A stretch of DNA of 64,000 nt, from NCBI GenBank assembly GCA_026692665.1, contig JAPLOF010000057.1, positions 1 through 64,000 of the forward strand. Reading direction: 5' to 3'. Position 1 is the first letter of the stretch. Each line of letters starts with the position of its first letter. A program made the translations under genes and the position numbers. Of this stretch, positions 40,997-49,791 are shown piece by piece. Source of the DNA: Planctomycetota bacterium. GTDB taxonomy: Bacteria > Planctomycetota > UBA1135 > GCA-002686595. The notes under the pieces were generated by a model that had not been told where the DNA came from, made no database searches, and worked only from the letters and a program-made list of their open reading frames with translations.

Positions 40997-42898
40997 TCAG
41001 GAAAGATCATCGGACACGGAGTGGCGTCGGCGCCAGTGTTCCAGGACGAGCAGGCTCCAGAGGCAGTTGGACCGGTCGTGCGCCCCGCTCTGGTGTTCCT
41101 CGAAACGGCGGCGCAGCGCGGCGCGGTCGAACCAGCGCGCGGGCAGCGACTCAACGGCTTCGGCCACGGCCGGCGCGAGCGGCCCGCGGAGCCAGGCGCG
41201 GAGCGGGACGTCGAAGCCCATCTTGCGGCCGTCGAGGATCTCGGCCGGGATGCGTGCGCGCAGCGCTTCGCGCAGGGCGTGCTTGCCGCGACCGGCCCGC
41301 ACCTTCTCGCGCGTGGGCAGGTTCACGAACCTCTCGACGAAGCGGTGGTCCAGGAAGGGCGGGCGCACCTCGAGCGAAGCCGCCATGGACGCGCGGTCGC
41401 CCTTGACCAGGATCTGGTCGGGCAGGAAGTGGAAGATGTCCGCGTACTGCGCGCGGTAGAGGGGTTCCGCGCCGCGCGGCCGCGCATAGAGCTCGCCGAA
41501 CGCGTCGAACGGATCGTGGCCGACGAGCGCCGCGCGCAACTCGGGAGCCAGCAGCAGGACGGCGTCTTCCCTCGAAGACTGGGTCAGGCTGGCCCAGTAG
41601 GCACGGGCCGGATCGCGGCCGAGGTTCACGAGCGTGCTCTTCGCGCGGACGCCGCGCGGCGCCCAGTCGAGCTTCGGATAGTGGCGACCGACGAAGGCCG
41701 CGGCGCGGCGCCCGGGAGCGCCGAGCAGGGAACGCGCGCGGTTCTCGGCCACGTCGAACACGTGGCGCCGATAGCCCGCGAACACCTCGTCGCCTCCGTC
41801 GCCGCTCAGCGCGACCGTGACGTGCTCGCGCGCCATCTTGGAGACGAGGTACGTCGGGACCGTCGACGGATCCGCGAGCGGCTCGTCGAAGAACCAGGGC
41901 AGTTCGTCGATCGCGAGGCGCGGGTCGGGCTCCAGGATCCGCGTGTGGTGCACCGCGCCCAGGCGCGTGGCCGTGGACCGCGCGCGGTCGAGCTCGTCGA
42001 ACTCCTTCTCGCGGAAACCGACCGAGCACAGGACGAGTTCCTTGGCGCCGCCGCTCCCGCGTTGTCGCGCCATCGCGTCGGCGACCGCGGTGCTGTCGAT
42101 GCCGCCCGAGAGGAACGCGCCGAGCGGGACGTCCGAGACCAGATGATCGCGCACGACGCGATCGACCCACTCCAGGATCTCCTCGGCGTCGGCCGGCGAT
42201 CGGGGTCCATCCAGCGGCAGATCCCAGTAGCGCGCGATCCGCGGCTCCGTACCGGGCGTCCACGTGAGGGTGGACGCCTGCGGCAGGCGCTGGATCCCGT
42301 CCCACGCCGCGTCCGGCCCCGACACGTAGCCCTGAACCAGGTAGTCGAGGAGCTTCGTGGCGCGCAGCCGGCGGGGCAGGAGTCCGCTCGCGAGCAGCGC
42401 CTTGCACTCGCTGCCGAAGACGAGGCCCTTCGAGGTCGCCGCCCAGTAGAGCGGCTTGATGCCCAGTCGATCGCGCCCCAGCACGAGCTTGGGACGCAGC
42501 GGGTCCCGCAAGTCGGCGATCGCGAACGCGAACATGCCGACCAGGTGCTCGGCCACGCGTTCGCCGTGCTCCTCGTAGAGGTGGACGATGGTCTCGACGT
42601 CGGAGCCCGTCCGGAACCGGTGACCGCGCTCGAGCAGGCCGGCGCGCAGCTCGGCGAAGTTGTAGATCTCGCCGTTGCACATGACCGCGATGCGCTCGGT
42701 CTCGTCGAGGATCGGCTGATGCCCCCCCGCGAGGTCGATGATCGAGAGTCGGCGGAAACCCAGGCCGATCCCGTTCCGCGCGAAGATCCCCTCGTCGTCC
42801 GGACCGCGGTGCGCCAGCGTGCGCGCCATGCGCGTCAGCAGCTCGACGTCGACCGCCTGGCGCGGGTCGGCGAGGGCCATGCCGGTGAAGCCGCACAT
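40997..42898 (-). CDS. asnB: Asparagine synthase-like amidotransferase of the exopolysaccharide locus
   Basis: 633 residues. The N-terminal class II glutaminase uses Cys2 (MCGFTG) and has TLAHRGPDDEGIF, GLGFRRLSIIDL and VMCNGEIYNFAEL. The synthase domain has the pyrophosphate loop FLSGGIDSTAVAD and SGDGGDEVFAGYRRH. Both active sites are intact, so true asparagine synthase activity is possible. Its place between O-ligase and deacetylase matches the amidotransferase of XrtA loci, which is thought to amidate a sugar or glycan component. Gap to the ligase gene is 6 bp. Confidence 0.93.
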   Translation of the reverse strand: MCGFTGMALADPRQAVDVELLTRMARTLAHRGPDDEGIFARNGIGLGFRRLSIIDLAGGHQPILDETERIAVMCNGEIYNFAELRAGLLERGHRFRTGSDVETIVHLYEEHGERVAEHLVGMFAFAIADLRDPLRPKLVLGRDRLGIKPLYWAATSKGLVFGSECKALLASGLLPRRLRATKLLDYLVQGYVSGPDAAWDGIQRLPQASTLTWTPGTEPRIARYWDLPLDGPRSPADAEEILEWVDRVVRDHLVSDVPLGAFLSGGIDSTAVADAMARQRGSGGAKELVLCSVGFREKEFDELDRARSTATRLGAVHHTRILEPDPRLAIDELPWFFDEPLADPSTVPTYLVSKMAREHVTVALSGDGGDEVFAGYRRHVFDVAENRARSLLGAPGRRAAAFVGRHYPKLDWAPRGVRAKSTLVNLGRDPARAYWASLTQSSREDAVLLLAPELRAALVGHDPFDAFGELYARPRGAEPLYRAQYADIFHFLPDQILVKGDRASMAASLEVRPPFLDHRFVERFVNLPTREKVRAGRGKHALREALRARIPAEILDGRKMGFDVPLRAWLRGPLAPAVAEAVESLPARWFDRAALRRRFEEHQSGAHDRSNCLWSLLVLEHWRRRHSVSDDLS

Positions 42899-42904
42899 CG
42901 GAGT

Positions 42905-44326
42905 TCAGGCCGTCCCCGGGGCCGGACGCCGGTCGAAACCGCCAGCCGGACGGTCGCGGTCGAAGCCCGAGGGCGGCGGGGTCGCGCCGAATCCGCGCGG
43001 CTTCTCGAGCACGAGCTGTCCGCGCTGCTCTCCGCCGCTCGAACGCAGCGGTTCGGTGGCCATGGAGTCGCGCGCCACCTTGCCGAACACGACCACGATC
43101 GCGACGTAGTGGTAGAAGAGGTCGAACTGGGCGCGGTTCAGGAACATGGCACCCACGACGAACGCCACCATGCCGGCTTCGAACATGTTCGCGTAGGAGA
43201 GGATCCAACTCGAATGGTAGCGCCGTTCGGCCTCTCGCCGCACCAGAGCGAGGTCGCGGAACGTCAGGGCGATCAGGAGCAGGTACAAGAGGAACGCCGG
43301 CGTCCCGCACTCGGCCCAGATCTGCAGGTAGCTGTTGTGCGCGACGCGGGTGCCCTCGGCCTTGGGGTTGCCGTCCGACTCGACGCCGCGGTTCGGATCG
43401 TAGCCCACGTACTCCTGCTGGAACTTGTTGTAGCCGACCCCCAGCAGCGGGCGGGCGGCGATCATGTTCCCGGCGACCTTCCAGGCCTCGATGCGGCCGC
43501 GGGCCGAGCCCTCGGTCTGGTATTCGGAGATCGTCGAGATGCGCTCCTTGTATGACGCCGGAGCGGCCATCCAAGCCGCGCCCGCGCAGACCAGCAGCAG
43601 TGCGAAACCCGTGACCCGGTTCTTCGAGCGCCACACGATCGCCATCGACATCGCCGCCATCGCGAGGAACGCGCCGCGCGAGTGGCAGGAAATGACGGTC
43701 AGCGCGGTCAACGGGATGGTCAGGAGGAGGACGCGCCTGAGGATCTGCCGCTTCTCCGACAGGCCCAGGTGCAGGAGGAGCGGCATCCCCATGCAGAGAG
43801 CCAGGCTGAAGTCGTTGCGGTCGGTCAGCATCCCGCCCGGCCCCTGGATGATCTCCATGCGGAACCCGGAGAGGATGAAGGCGAGCCCGTTCTTCACCCC
43901 GAAGAAGCCGAAGCTCAGCGCGACGACGTAGACGAGGATCCGGAGGTACTCGCGGTTGCGGACGACGCCGGTCGTGAACAACGCGACGCCGATGATCTTG
44001 CAGTACTCGACGTAGCCCGAGAGATCGCCCGCCACGAAGAACCGGGACGAGACGAGGCTCACCCCGACGATGCCCACCAGAGCCACCATGATCCAGCAGC
44101 GCAGGTCGGGCAGCATGAACTTGCGCTCGCCCGAGCCGACGAGGAAGCCGGCGATCGTCACGATGGCGACGTAGAAGGACCAGCGTTCGTAGCGCGCCCA
44201 GCCCCAGGTCAGGTCCTGGAGGCGCATGTACGCCAGCAACGTGAACACCAGGAGGCCGATGAACGGCCGCCGGAAGCACGTGGGCAGGGTCGCGACGATG
44301 AACCCGGCGACGATCAGGTCGCGCAT
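42905..44326 (-). CDS. O-antigen ligase/polymerase-like protein, exosortase-A-associated type
   Basis: 473 residues, about ten to twelve membrane helices. The N-terminus (MRDLIVAGFIVATLPTCFRRPFIGLL, then LTWGWARYERWSFYVAIVTI) has the layout of the putative O-glycosylation ligase of XrtA loci. A large loop after the middle helices carries GYNKFQQEYVGYDPN and HNSYLQIWAECG, the Wzy_C-type motif. The C-terminal tail of about 60 residues is Pro/Gly/Arg-rich. It likely polymerises or transfers polyprenyl-linked glycan at the periplasmic face. Confidence 0.87.
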   Translation of the reverse strand: MRDLIVAGFIVATLPTCFRRPFIGLLVFTLLAYMRLQDLTWGWARYERWSFYVAIVTIAGFLVGSGERKFMLPDLRCWIMVALVGIVGVSLVSSRFFVAGDLSGYVEYCKIIGVALFTTGVVRNREYLRILVYVVALSFGFFGVKNGLAFILSGFRMEIIQGPGGMLTDRNDFSLALCMGMPLLLHLGLSEKRQILRRVLLLTIPLTALTVISCHSRGAFLAMAAMSMAIVWRSKNRVTGFALLLVCAGAAWMAAPASYKERISTISEYQTEGSARGRIEAWKVAGNMIAARPLLGVGYNKFQQEYVGYDPNRGVESDGNPKAEGTRVAHNSYLQIWAECGTPAFLLYLLLIALTFRDLALVRREAERRYHSSWILSYANMFEAGMVAFVVGAMFLNRAQFDLFYHYVAIVVVFGKVARDSMATEPLRSSGGEQRGQLVLEKPRGFGATPPPSGFDRDRPAGGFDRRPAPGTA

Positions 44327-44336
44327 GGCCCGGCCC

Positions 44337-45947
44337 CTACTTCAGGCGGGCGCGCAAGCCCTCGATCGCGTCCCGCACGTCTTGGGAGAGGTACTTGGCG
44401 TCGTTGGCCCAGGCCCAGGTCACGAACAGGACCGCTCCGACGAAGACGATGCTGGCCGCGGCGACGGCGATGCGCCGCACCGCGCCCAGGCGCACCTCGC
44501 GTCGGGTGACGATGCGGTCCACGCTGCCCAGCACGGGGATCGCCATGACGCGGCCGATGTCCGCCACGGTGCGGAAGCAGTTCTTCGAGTACTCGAGGAC
44601 AACCGCCAGGCCGAGCCCGATCGCGAGCCCCGCGACCAGCCCGAAGCTGACGATGAGCCAGGGATTCGGCTCGGTCGGCTTGCTCGGAGGCGCGACCTCC
44701 TGCGTGATCTCGAACGGGTTCGCCAGCGGCGAGGACATCAGCTCGACCTCGCGCGACTTCACTTGGTAGGAAGCCTCCGCCGCGGCCAGGTCGGCCGAAA
44801 GCCGCGCGATCGTGTCCTTGCGCACCCGCACGTCGCGGTAGACGTTCTGGAGCTCAGCCACGCGGCGTTGATCGTCCTCGATCTCCTTGACGAGGCGCAC
44901 GCGGCGGGCTTCCGCGACGCGCAGGTCCGTCCCGAGGGTCTCGAGCCGGGCGCGTATGGGCTCGATCTCGGGGTTCGCCTTCGAGCGCTGCTGGAGTTCG
45001 CCCTTCGAGACCATCCGGTTCAGCTGATCCCGGCGCGTCTCCAGCGCGCGGATCTTCTCCTGGGTCTCCTTGAAGCGCGAGTGCGGCGGCCGGATCCCGG
45101 CCAGGAGCCTCTGGGCGTCCAGGATGTCCACCTCGACCTTGGCCAGTTCCTCCGCGTTGCTGAAACCGCCCACGACGGTCTCCTCGAGGTCGAGACGCAG
45201 GGGCATCTCGTCGACGCGTCGCTGGAGCTCGCTGCGGAGGACCTTGTTCTCCTCGATGCTGGCGTTGGTCTTCTCGAGATCGGCCTCGTTGCGGCGCAAG
45301 CGCTCGAACACCGGGTCCTCGGTGCGCGTGGCGTCGGCACCGGGCACCGGCTGCGTTGCGGACAGGCCGTTGGCGCGCAGGACCTCGGTGAGCTCCTGCT
45401 CCTCGCGCTGGTACTGCTTCTCGATCCGGCGCCGGGATTCGTTGTAGCGCTTGGCCTCGTCCTCGACCTTGCGCCGGTCGCGCTCGATGACGTCGGAGAT
45501 CCAGTCGTTGCGCAGCGCGCGCAGGAAGTCCGCGGCCCACTCGACGTTCACGTCCGAGTACTCGATGTTGACGAAGCTCGTCGCCTGGTTCGTCGATTGG
45601 ACGGTCGTGACCTTCAGGGCCTTCTGCGCGGCCTCGAGCCAGTCCTCCTGCTCGGTCGGCGACATCGCGAGGTACTCGCGGTTCTGGAGGGCCTGCGTGA
45701 CCTTCTTGATGCGCTCGCGGCTCTTGATCTGGTACTGGGCGTTGGCCGCTTCCTTGGGGCTGACCGAGACGCCCACGGGTCGCAGCTCGACCTGCGTCTT
45801 CACGACGAACTTCTTCGGGATCACCACCGCCACGAAGATGCCCAGGGAGAGAACGACTCCGAGCGGCAGCAGGACCTGCCACTTGCGGCGTGCGAGGAGC
45901 CCCAGGAATTCCTGGAGCTGCCCTTGGGTCTCGACTTGGACGGCCAC
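44337..45947 (-). CDS. Polysaccharide chain-length determinant (Wzz/GumC type)
   Basis: 536 residues. A membrane helix at about 22-44 (WQVLLPLGVVLSLGIFVAVV) is followed by the Wzz region with KKFVVKTQVELRP. A long coiled coil spans about 140-400 (RRIEKQYQREEQELTEVL, EKTNASIEENKVLRSELQRR). Two more helices lie near 427-450 (WLIVSFGLVAGLAIGLGLAV) and 491-512. There is no C-terminal tyrosine kinase domain. It regulates chain length and forms the periplasmic part of the export apparatus. It lies 14 bp after the export lipoprotein gene is read, upstream of the ligase. Confidence 0.9.
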   Translation of the reverse strand: MAVQVETQGQLQEFLGLLARRKWQVLLPLGVVLSLGIFVAVVIPKKFVVKTQVELRPVGVSVSPKEAANAQYQIKSRERIKKVTQALQNREYLAMSPTEQEDWLEAAQKALKVTTVQSTNQATSFVNIEYSDVNVEWAADFLRALRNDWISDVIERDRRKVEDEAKRYNESRRRIEKQYQREEQELTEVLRANGLSATQPVPGADATRTEDPVFERLRRNEADLEKTNASIEENKVLRSELQRRVDEMPLRLDLEETVVGGFSNAEELAKVEVDILDAQRLLAGIRPPHSRFKETQEKIRALETRRDQLNRMVSKGELQQRSKANPEIEPIRARLETLGTDLRVAEARRVRLVKEIEDDQRRVAELQNVYRDVRVRKDTIARLSADLAAAEASYQVKSREVELMSSPLANPFEITQEVAPPSKPTEPNPWLIVSFGLVAGLAIGLGLAVVLEYSKNCFRTVADIGRVMAIPVLGSVDRIVTRREVRLGAVRRIAVAAASIVFVGAVLFVTWAWANDAKYLSQDVRDAIEGLRARLK

Positions 45948-45961
45948 GGCGTGCTGTTTCC

Positions 45962-46750
45962 CTAGAAGATCCCGTTGTTGTTCTTCTGGCCGCCGTAGTA
46001 CGCGCCGTTCGCCAGCGCGTTGTACGAGAAGATCGCGGACGACAGGCTCTCGAGCACGTACTTGACGGGGAACAGGAGCGCGTCGATGAAGTAGCCGACC
46101 TCGGCCAGCATCGTGGGCGGGACGTAGATGATGTCGCGCTCGCGCACGTGGACGTTGAACGTCGAGTCGCCGCGCGTGAACAGGTCCGAAACGTCGAAGT
46201 ACTGGATGAACGGATCGCGCGGGTCGGCGCGGATCAGCCGCACCCGCCCGAGGTTGCCCGAGTCCGACTTCGGAGTCGCCTGCATGATCGCCTGGAAGAG
46301 CGTGAGGTCGCCCGGGAAGTCCTTCTCGCCCGGCGCCTCGACTTCACCGAAGATGAAGTACTTCTTCCCCTGGGTGTAGATGCGCACCTTGATGTCGAGG
46401 AGGTCGAAGTACGGGCTGTACTTCTCCATCAAGAGCGCCTCGATCTGCGTGCGGGTGAGTCCGGCGACGACGACGGCCCCGAGCTCGGGCAGCACCACGG
46501 TCCCGTCGATGTCCACGGGCGTGCGCTCGATCTTCAGCTCGTTCTGGTAGGCGTCCTCGATGCCGATGTTGTCGCCGATCGCGACCCAGTTCTCCTCCTC
46601 GGCGTTGCCCGAGTAGCGGTTCCCGAACCCGTCCGTGTTCAGGTACTGGAGGACGCGCTTGTCCGGCGTGGCGTTGCACCCCGAGAGCCACAGCCCGAGG
46701 AGGCCCAGGACTGCGAGGAGGGCGCGATGCGCGGGGCTGGCGGGGGTCAT
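45962..46750 (-). CDS. Polysaccharide export lipoprotein, Wza family
   Basis: 262 residues from ATG 46750. The signal sequence ends GLWLSGC (lipobox, Cys25). The polysaccharide biosynthesis/export domain includes VDIDGTVVLPELGAVVVAGLTRTQIE and KVRIYTQGKKYFIFGEV, and ends with an SLBB-like GDSTFNVHVRERDIIYVPP. A final amphipathic region (LLFPVKYVLESLSSAIF) could form the outer-membrane barrel. It probably makes the outer-membrane channel for exopolysaccharide with the Wzz-like partner next to it. Confidence 0.9.
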   Translation of the reverse strand: MTPASPAHRALLAVLGLLGLWLSGCNATPDKRVLQYLNTDGFGNRYSGNAEEENWVAIGDNIGIEDAYQNELKIERTPVDIDGTVVLPELGAVVVAGLTRTQIEALLMEKYSPYFDLLDIKVRIYTQGKKYFIFGEVEAPGEKDFPGDLTLFQAIMQATPKSDSGNLGRVRLIRADPRDPFIQYFDVSDLFTRGDSTFNVHVRERDIIYVPPTMLAEVGYFIDALLFPVKYVLESLSSAIFSYNALANGAYYGGQKNNNGIF

Positions 46751-46844
46751 CGGGGGGAGGAAGTCGGTCGCGGTCCGAAGAGGATCGGGCCCGTCCGACC
46801 CTGATCGGCAGAAAGGGCTTCCGGGTTGAACCGCCAGGGGAACC

Positions 46845-47873
46845 TCACGAGGCGCCGTACTGGCGGGCGTAGTACTCACGGTACGCACCGCTCCGAACCC
46901 GTTGCAACCACCCGGAATGGGTCGCGTACCAGCGGATGGTCAGGGGCAGGGCCTCGGCGAAGGTGAACCGGGGGCTCCAGCCCAGTTCCCGGCGGATCTT
47001 CGTGGCGTCGATCGCATAGCGCCGGTCGTGGCCGGGGCGGTCCTTGACGTACGTGATCAGGCTTTCCGGCTTCCCGAGTTCCCGCAGCACGTGGCGCACG
47101 AGCACCAGGTTCGCGAGTTCGTTGTTGCCGCCGATGTTGTAGGCCTCGCCGACCTGGCCCTTCTCGAGCACGGCCAGGATCGCCTCGCAGTGGTCCCGGA
47201 CGTAGAGCCAGTCGCGGACGTACATCCCGTCGCCGTAGACCGGGATGGATTTGCCCTCGGTCGCGTTGGCGATCATGAGCGGCAGGAACTTCTCCGGGAA
47301 CTGGTACGGCCCGTAGTTGTTCGAGCAACGCGTGATGCAGGCCGGGAACCCGTGGGTGTGGACGGCCGCGCGGACCAGGAGGTCGCTGCCGGCCTTGCTG
47401 GCCGAGTAGGGCGAGTTCGGGGCCAGCGGAGTCTCTTCCGTGAAGAGGCCCGTGTCCCCCAGCGACCCGTAGACCTCGTCGGTCGAGACGTGGACGAACT
47501 TCTCGACGCCGTGCCGGCGCGAGGCGTCGAGCAGGATCTGCGTCCCGACCACGTTCGTCGTGACGAACGGGGTCCCCGAGACGATCGAGCGGTCGACGTG
47601 GCTCTCCGCGGCGAAGTGCACCACGAACAGCTGGCCTCCGAGCCCCTTGGCCTCCTGGAAGGCCTTCTCCACGTCTTCCGGCTTCGTGATGTCGCCGTGC
47701 ACGAAGCGGTGCCGCGCGTTCTTCGCGACGGGCTCGAGGTTCTCCAGGTTGCCCGCGTAGGTCAGGGCGTCCAGGTTCACGACCCGCGCCTCGGGCCGGA
47801 TCTCGGCCAGCATGTGGACGAAGTTCGAGCCGATGAAGCCGGCGCCGCCGGTGACGAGGATCGTGTGGTGCAT
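46845..47873 (-). CDS. rfbB: dTDP-glucose 4,6-dehydratase
   Basis: 342 residues of extended SDR. The NAD motif is TGGAGFIGSNF; the substrate loop VHFAAESHVDRSI, the active-site STDEVYGSLGDTG with Asp-Glu, YSASK and the C-terminal VKDRPGHDRRYAIDATKI are all diagnostic. It makes dTDP-4-keto-6-deoxyglucose for rhamnose. It is the last of three rfb genes, 7 bp after rfbD, and 94 bp before the export lipoprotein gene. Confidence 0.96.
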   Translation of the reverse strand: MHHTILVTGGAGFIGSNFVHMLAEIRPEARVVNLDALTYAGNLENLEPVAKNARHRFVHGDITKPEDVEKAFQEAKGLGGQLFVVHFAAESHVDRSIVSGTPFVTTNVVGTQILLDASRRHGVEKFVHVSTDEVYGSLGDTGLFTEETPLAPNSPYSASKAGSDLLVRAAVHTHGFPACITRCSNNYGPYQFPEKFLPLMIANATEGKSIPVYGDGMYVRDWLYVRDHCEAILAVLEKGQVGEAYNIGGNNELANLVLVRHVLRELGKPESLITYVKDRPGHDRRYAIDATKIRRELGWSPRFTFAEALPLTIRWYATHSGWLQRVRSGAYREYYARQYGAS

Positions 47874-47880
47874 GGGAGGT

Positions 47881-48750
47881 CTAGAGCGCGAGGAATCGTT
47901 GCAGTGCGACGCGCCAGGGCGCGAGCGGCGCGCCGCGCAGCGCGGTGAGGCGCGAGCAGTCGAGGACGGAGTAGCGCGGGCGCGCCGCGGGACGCGGGAA
48001 CTCGCTGGTCGTGCACGGCACGACCTTCACGTGCCGCACGCCGGAGAGCTCGAGCGTGGCGACGGCGAGGTCGAACCACGAAGCCTGACCGTCGCACGCC
48101 GCGTGGTAGATGCCAGGCTCTCCGCGCGCGAGCACGTCCCACAGGGCGGGCGCGAGTTCCAGCGTCGAGGTCGGCGACCCGATCTGATCGTGCACGACCT
48201 TGAGCTCGCTGCGGTCCTTCGCGAGCCCGAGGATCGTGCCCGGAAAGTGCTTGCCGCGCGGGCCGTACAGCCACTGCGTGCGCACGATCCGGGCGCCAGC
48301 CGGATGCGCTTCGCGAGCGGCGACCTCGCCCGCGAGCTTCGTGCGGCCGTAGACCGAGAGCGGGTTCGTCGCGTCGTCGACGTGGTAGGGCCGCTGCCCG
48401 GAGCCGTCGAACACGAAGTCCGTGCTGACCACGACGAGCGGAGCTCCGACCGCGGCCGCGGCGCGCGCGAGCTCGCGCGTCGCGTCCACGTTGGCCCGCG
48501 CCGCGTCGGCCGCGCGCTCCTCGGCCAGGTCGACCGCCGTCCAGGCCGCCGCGTGGATCACCCCGTCGAACGGGCCGTGCAGCCGGAAGAGCTCGTCGAC
48601 GCGCGCCCGGTCCGCGAGGTCGAAGCCCACCGCCGCGACGCCGGTCCCCTCGCGCAGGTCGGAACCGATCGCCGTCACGCCACGCGGCACCGACAGGAGC
48701 AGTTCGCTCCCGAGCATGCCGGAAGCGCCGGTGACGAGGACGCGTCGCAT
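47881..48750 (-). CDS. rfbD: dTDP-4-dehydrorhamnose reductase
   Basis: 289 residues. It reduces dTDP-4-keto-rhamnose with NADPH. Motifs: TGASGMLGSELLL, VIHAAAWTAVDLAEE, VVVSTDFVFDGSGQRPY, NPLSVYGRTKLAGEVA (Tyr and Lys), and ARIVRTQWLYGPRGKHF. The C-terminal PRPAARPRYSVLDCSRL is typical of the family. It lies between rfbA and rfbB with 7-10 bp gaps. Confidence 0.95.
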   Translation of the reverse strand: MRRVLVTGASGMLGSELLLSVPRGVTAIGSDLREGTGVAAVGFDLADRARVDELFRLHGPFDGVIHAAAWTAVDLAEERAADAARANVDATRELARAAAAVGAPLVVVSTDFVFDGSGQRPYHVDDATNPLSVYGRTKLAGEVAAREAHPAGARIVRTQWLYGPRGKHFPGTILGLAKDRSELKVVHDQIGSPTSTLELAPALWDVLARGEPGIYHAACDGQASWFDLAVATLELSGVRHVKVVPCTTSEFPRPAARPRYSVLDCSRLTALRGAPLAPWRVALQRFLAL

Positions 48751-48760
48751 CGCGCGTCCG

Positions 48761-49489
48761 TCAGCCCTTGTTCGCGCCGCCGGCGGCGACGAGCGACGCC
48801 GCGGAGTGCAGCGACTGGAACGTGCCGGCGTCCGTCCACCAGCCGTCGAGGACCTCGAAGGTCATCGAGCCGTCCTGGATGTACCAGTTGTTGACGTCCG
48901 TGATCTCGAGCTCGCCGCGGTCGCTGGGCTTCAGCGTCTTGATGATGTCCCAGACGCGGCCGTCGTACATGTAGATGCCGATCACGGCCAGGTTCGACTG
49001 CGGGTTCTTCGGCTTCTCGACGATGCGCGAGACCTTGCCGTTCTGCACGGTCGCGACGCCGAAGCGCTCGGGGTCGGGCACTTCCTTGAGCAGGATCTTG
49101 GCGCCCTTGCCTTGCTTGCGGAAGTCCGCCGCGGCCTTGGCGATGTTCTTCTCGATGATGTTGTCGCCCAGGATCACGCACACGGGCGAACCGGCGGCCC
49201 AGTGTTCTGCGAGGCCCAGAGCCTCGGCGATTCCGCCCTCGCCTTCCTGATACGTGTAGTTCAGGTGCTTGAGCCCGAAGTCCTTGCCGTTGCCGAGCAG
49301 CGACAGGAAGTCGCCCGACTTGCGGCCGCCGGTCACGATCATGATGTCCGTGATGCCGGCCTTCACCATGGCCTCGATCGGGTAGTAGATCATCGGCCGG
49401 TCGTAGACCGGCAGCAGGTGCTTGTTCGTGATCTTCGTGAGCGGGAACAGCCGCGTGCCGAGGCCGCCGGCCAGGATGACGCCTTTCAT
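48761..49489 (-). CDS. rfbA: Glucose-1-phosphate thymidylyltransferase (short form)
   Basis: 242 residues. The nucleotidyltransferase motif GGLGTRLFPLTKITNKHLLP is at residues 9-28, followed by GDNIIEKNIAKA, LLKEVPDPERFGVA, VEKPKNPQSNLAVIGIY and DGWWTDAGTFQSL. These belong to RmlA-type enzymes making dTDP-glucose. Canonical RmlA has about 290 residues; this lacks the C-terminal allosteric-site helices. A short RmlA of this kind occurs in other bacteria and archaea. It is the first gene of the nine-gene polysaccharide run. Confidence 0.9.
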   Translation of the reverse strand: MKGVILAGGLGTRLFPLTKITNKHLLPVYDRPMIYYPIEAMVKAGITDIMIVTGGRKSGDFLSLLGNGKDFGLKHLNYTYQEGEGGIAEALGLAEHWAAGSPVCVILGDNIIEKNIAKAAADFRKQGKGAKILLKEVPDPERFGVATVQNGKVSRIVEKPKNPQSNLAVIGIYMYDGRVWDIIKTLKPSDRGELEITDVNNWYIQDGSMTFEVLDGWWTDAGTFQSLHSAASLVAAGGANKG

Positions 49490-49791
49490 GGGACGTGGTT
49501 CGTACGCCTCGGGGGCGTCGTGGGTTCGGGGTCTTCGGGGGGTCGGGGCGCGAGGCCGGCGCGAGAGAATAGCCGTGCGGCGGAGGGGCCGCCAACGGGA
49601 TCGCCCGTGGGAGCGCGGCGGACCACCGGGATCGGACGCCGGGTCCGTTCCGCTGGAGCGGCTCCCGGTGGATCCGCGCGTGAAGCACCGGCCAAGATCG
49701 CCCTGGAACGTCTTTCCGAAGGCCCGCAGGAATCGGGTCGATCCCTGCCCGGCCGCGGCCTACACCGGCACGCGCTTTCGGAGGTAGAACC
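49490..49791. other. 302-bp divergent intergenic region
   Basis: It separates rfbA and the Ada-like gene and must drive both. Apart from the possible rfbA promoter at 49566-49595 I see no repeats or operator-like palindromes, and no credible ORF. Confidence 0.6.
49566..49595 (-). promoter_or_regulatory. Possible promoter of the polysaccharide run (rfbA)
   Basis: On the minus strand TTGGCG (49595-49590), an 18-nt spacer, then TATTCT (49571-49566). Both hexamers match consensus at four of six positions. It would start transcription about 70 nt before the rfbA ATG. No -24/-12 sigma-54 pair (TGGCAC...TTGC) was seen here despite the sigma-54 regulator nearby. Confidence 0.3.

Noticed and set aside
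49490..49791. Search for a sigma-54 promoter upstream of rfbA
   Set aside because: No TGGCAC-N5-TTGC-like pair on the minus strand in the gap or upstream of the export lipoprotein gene.
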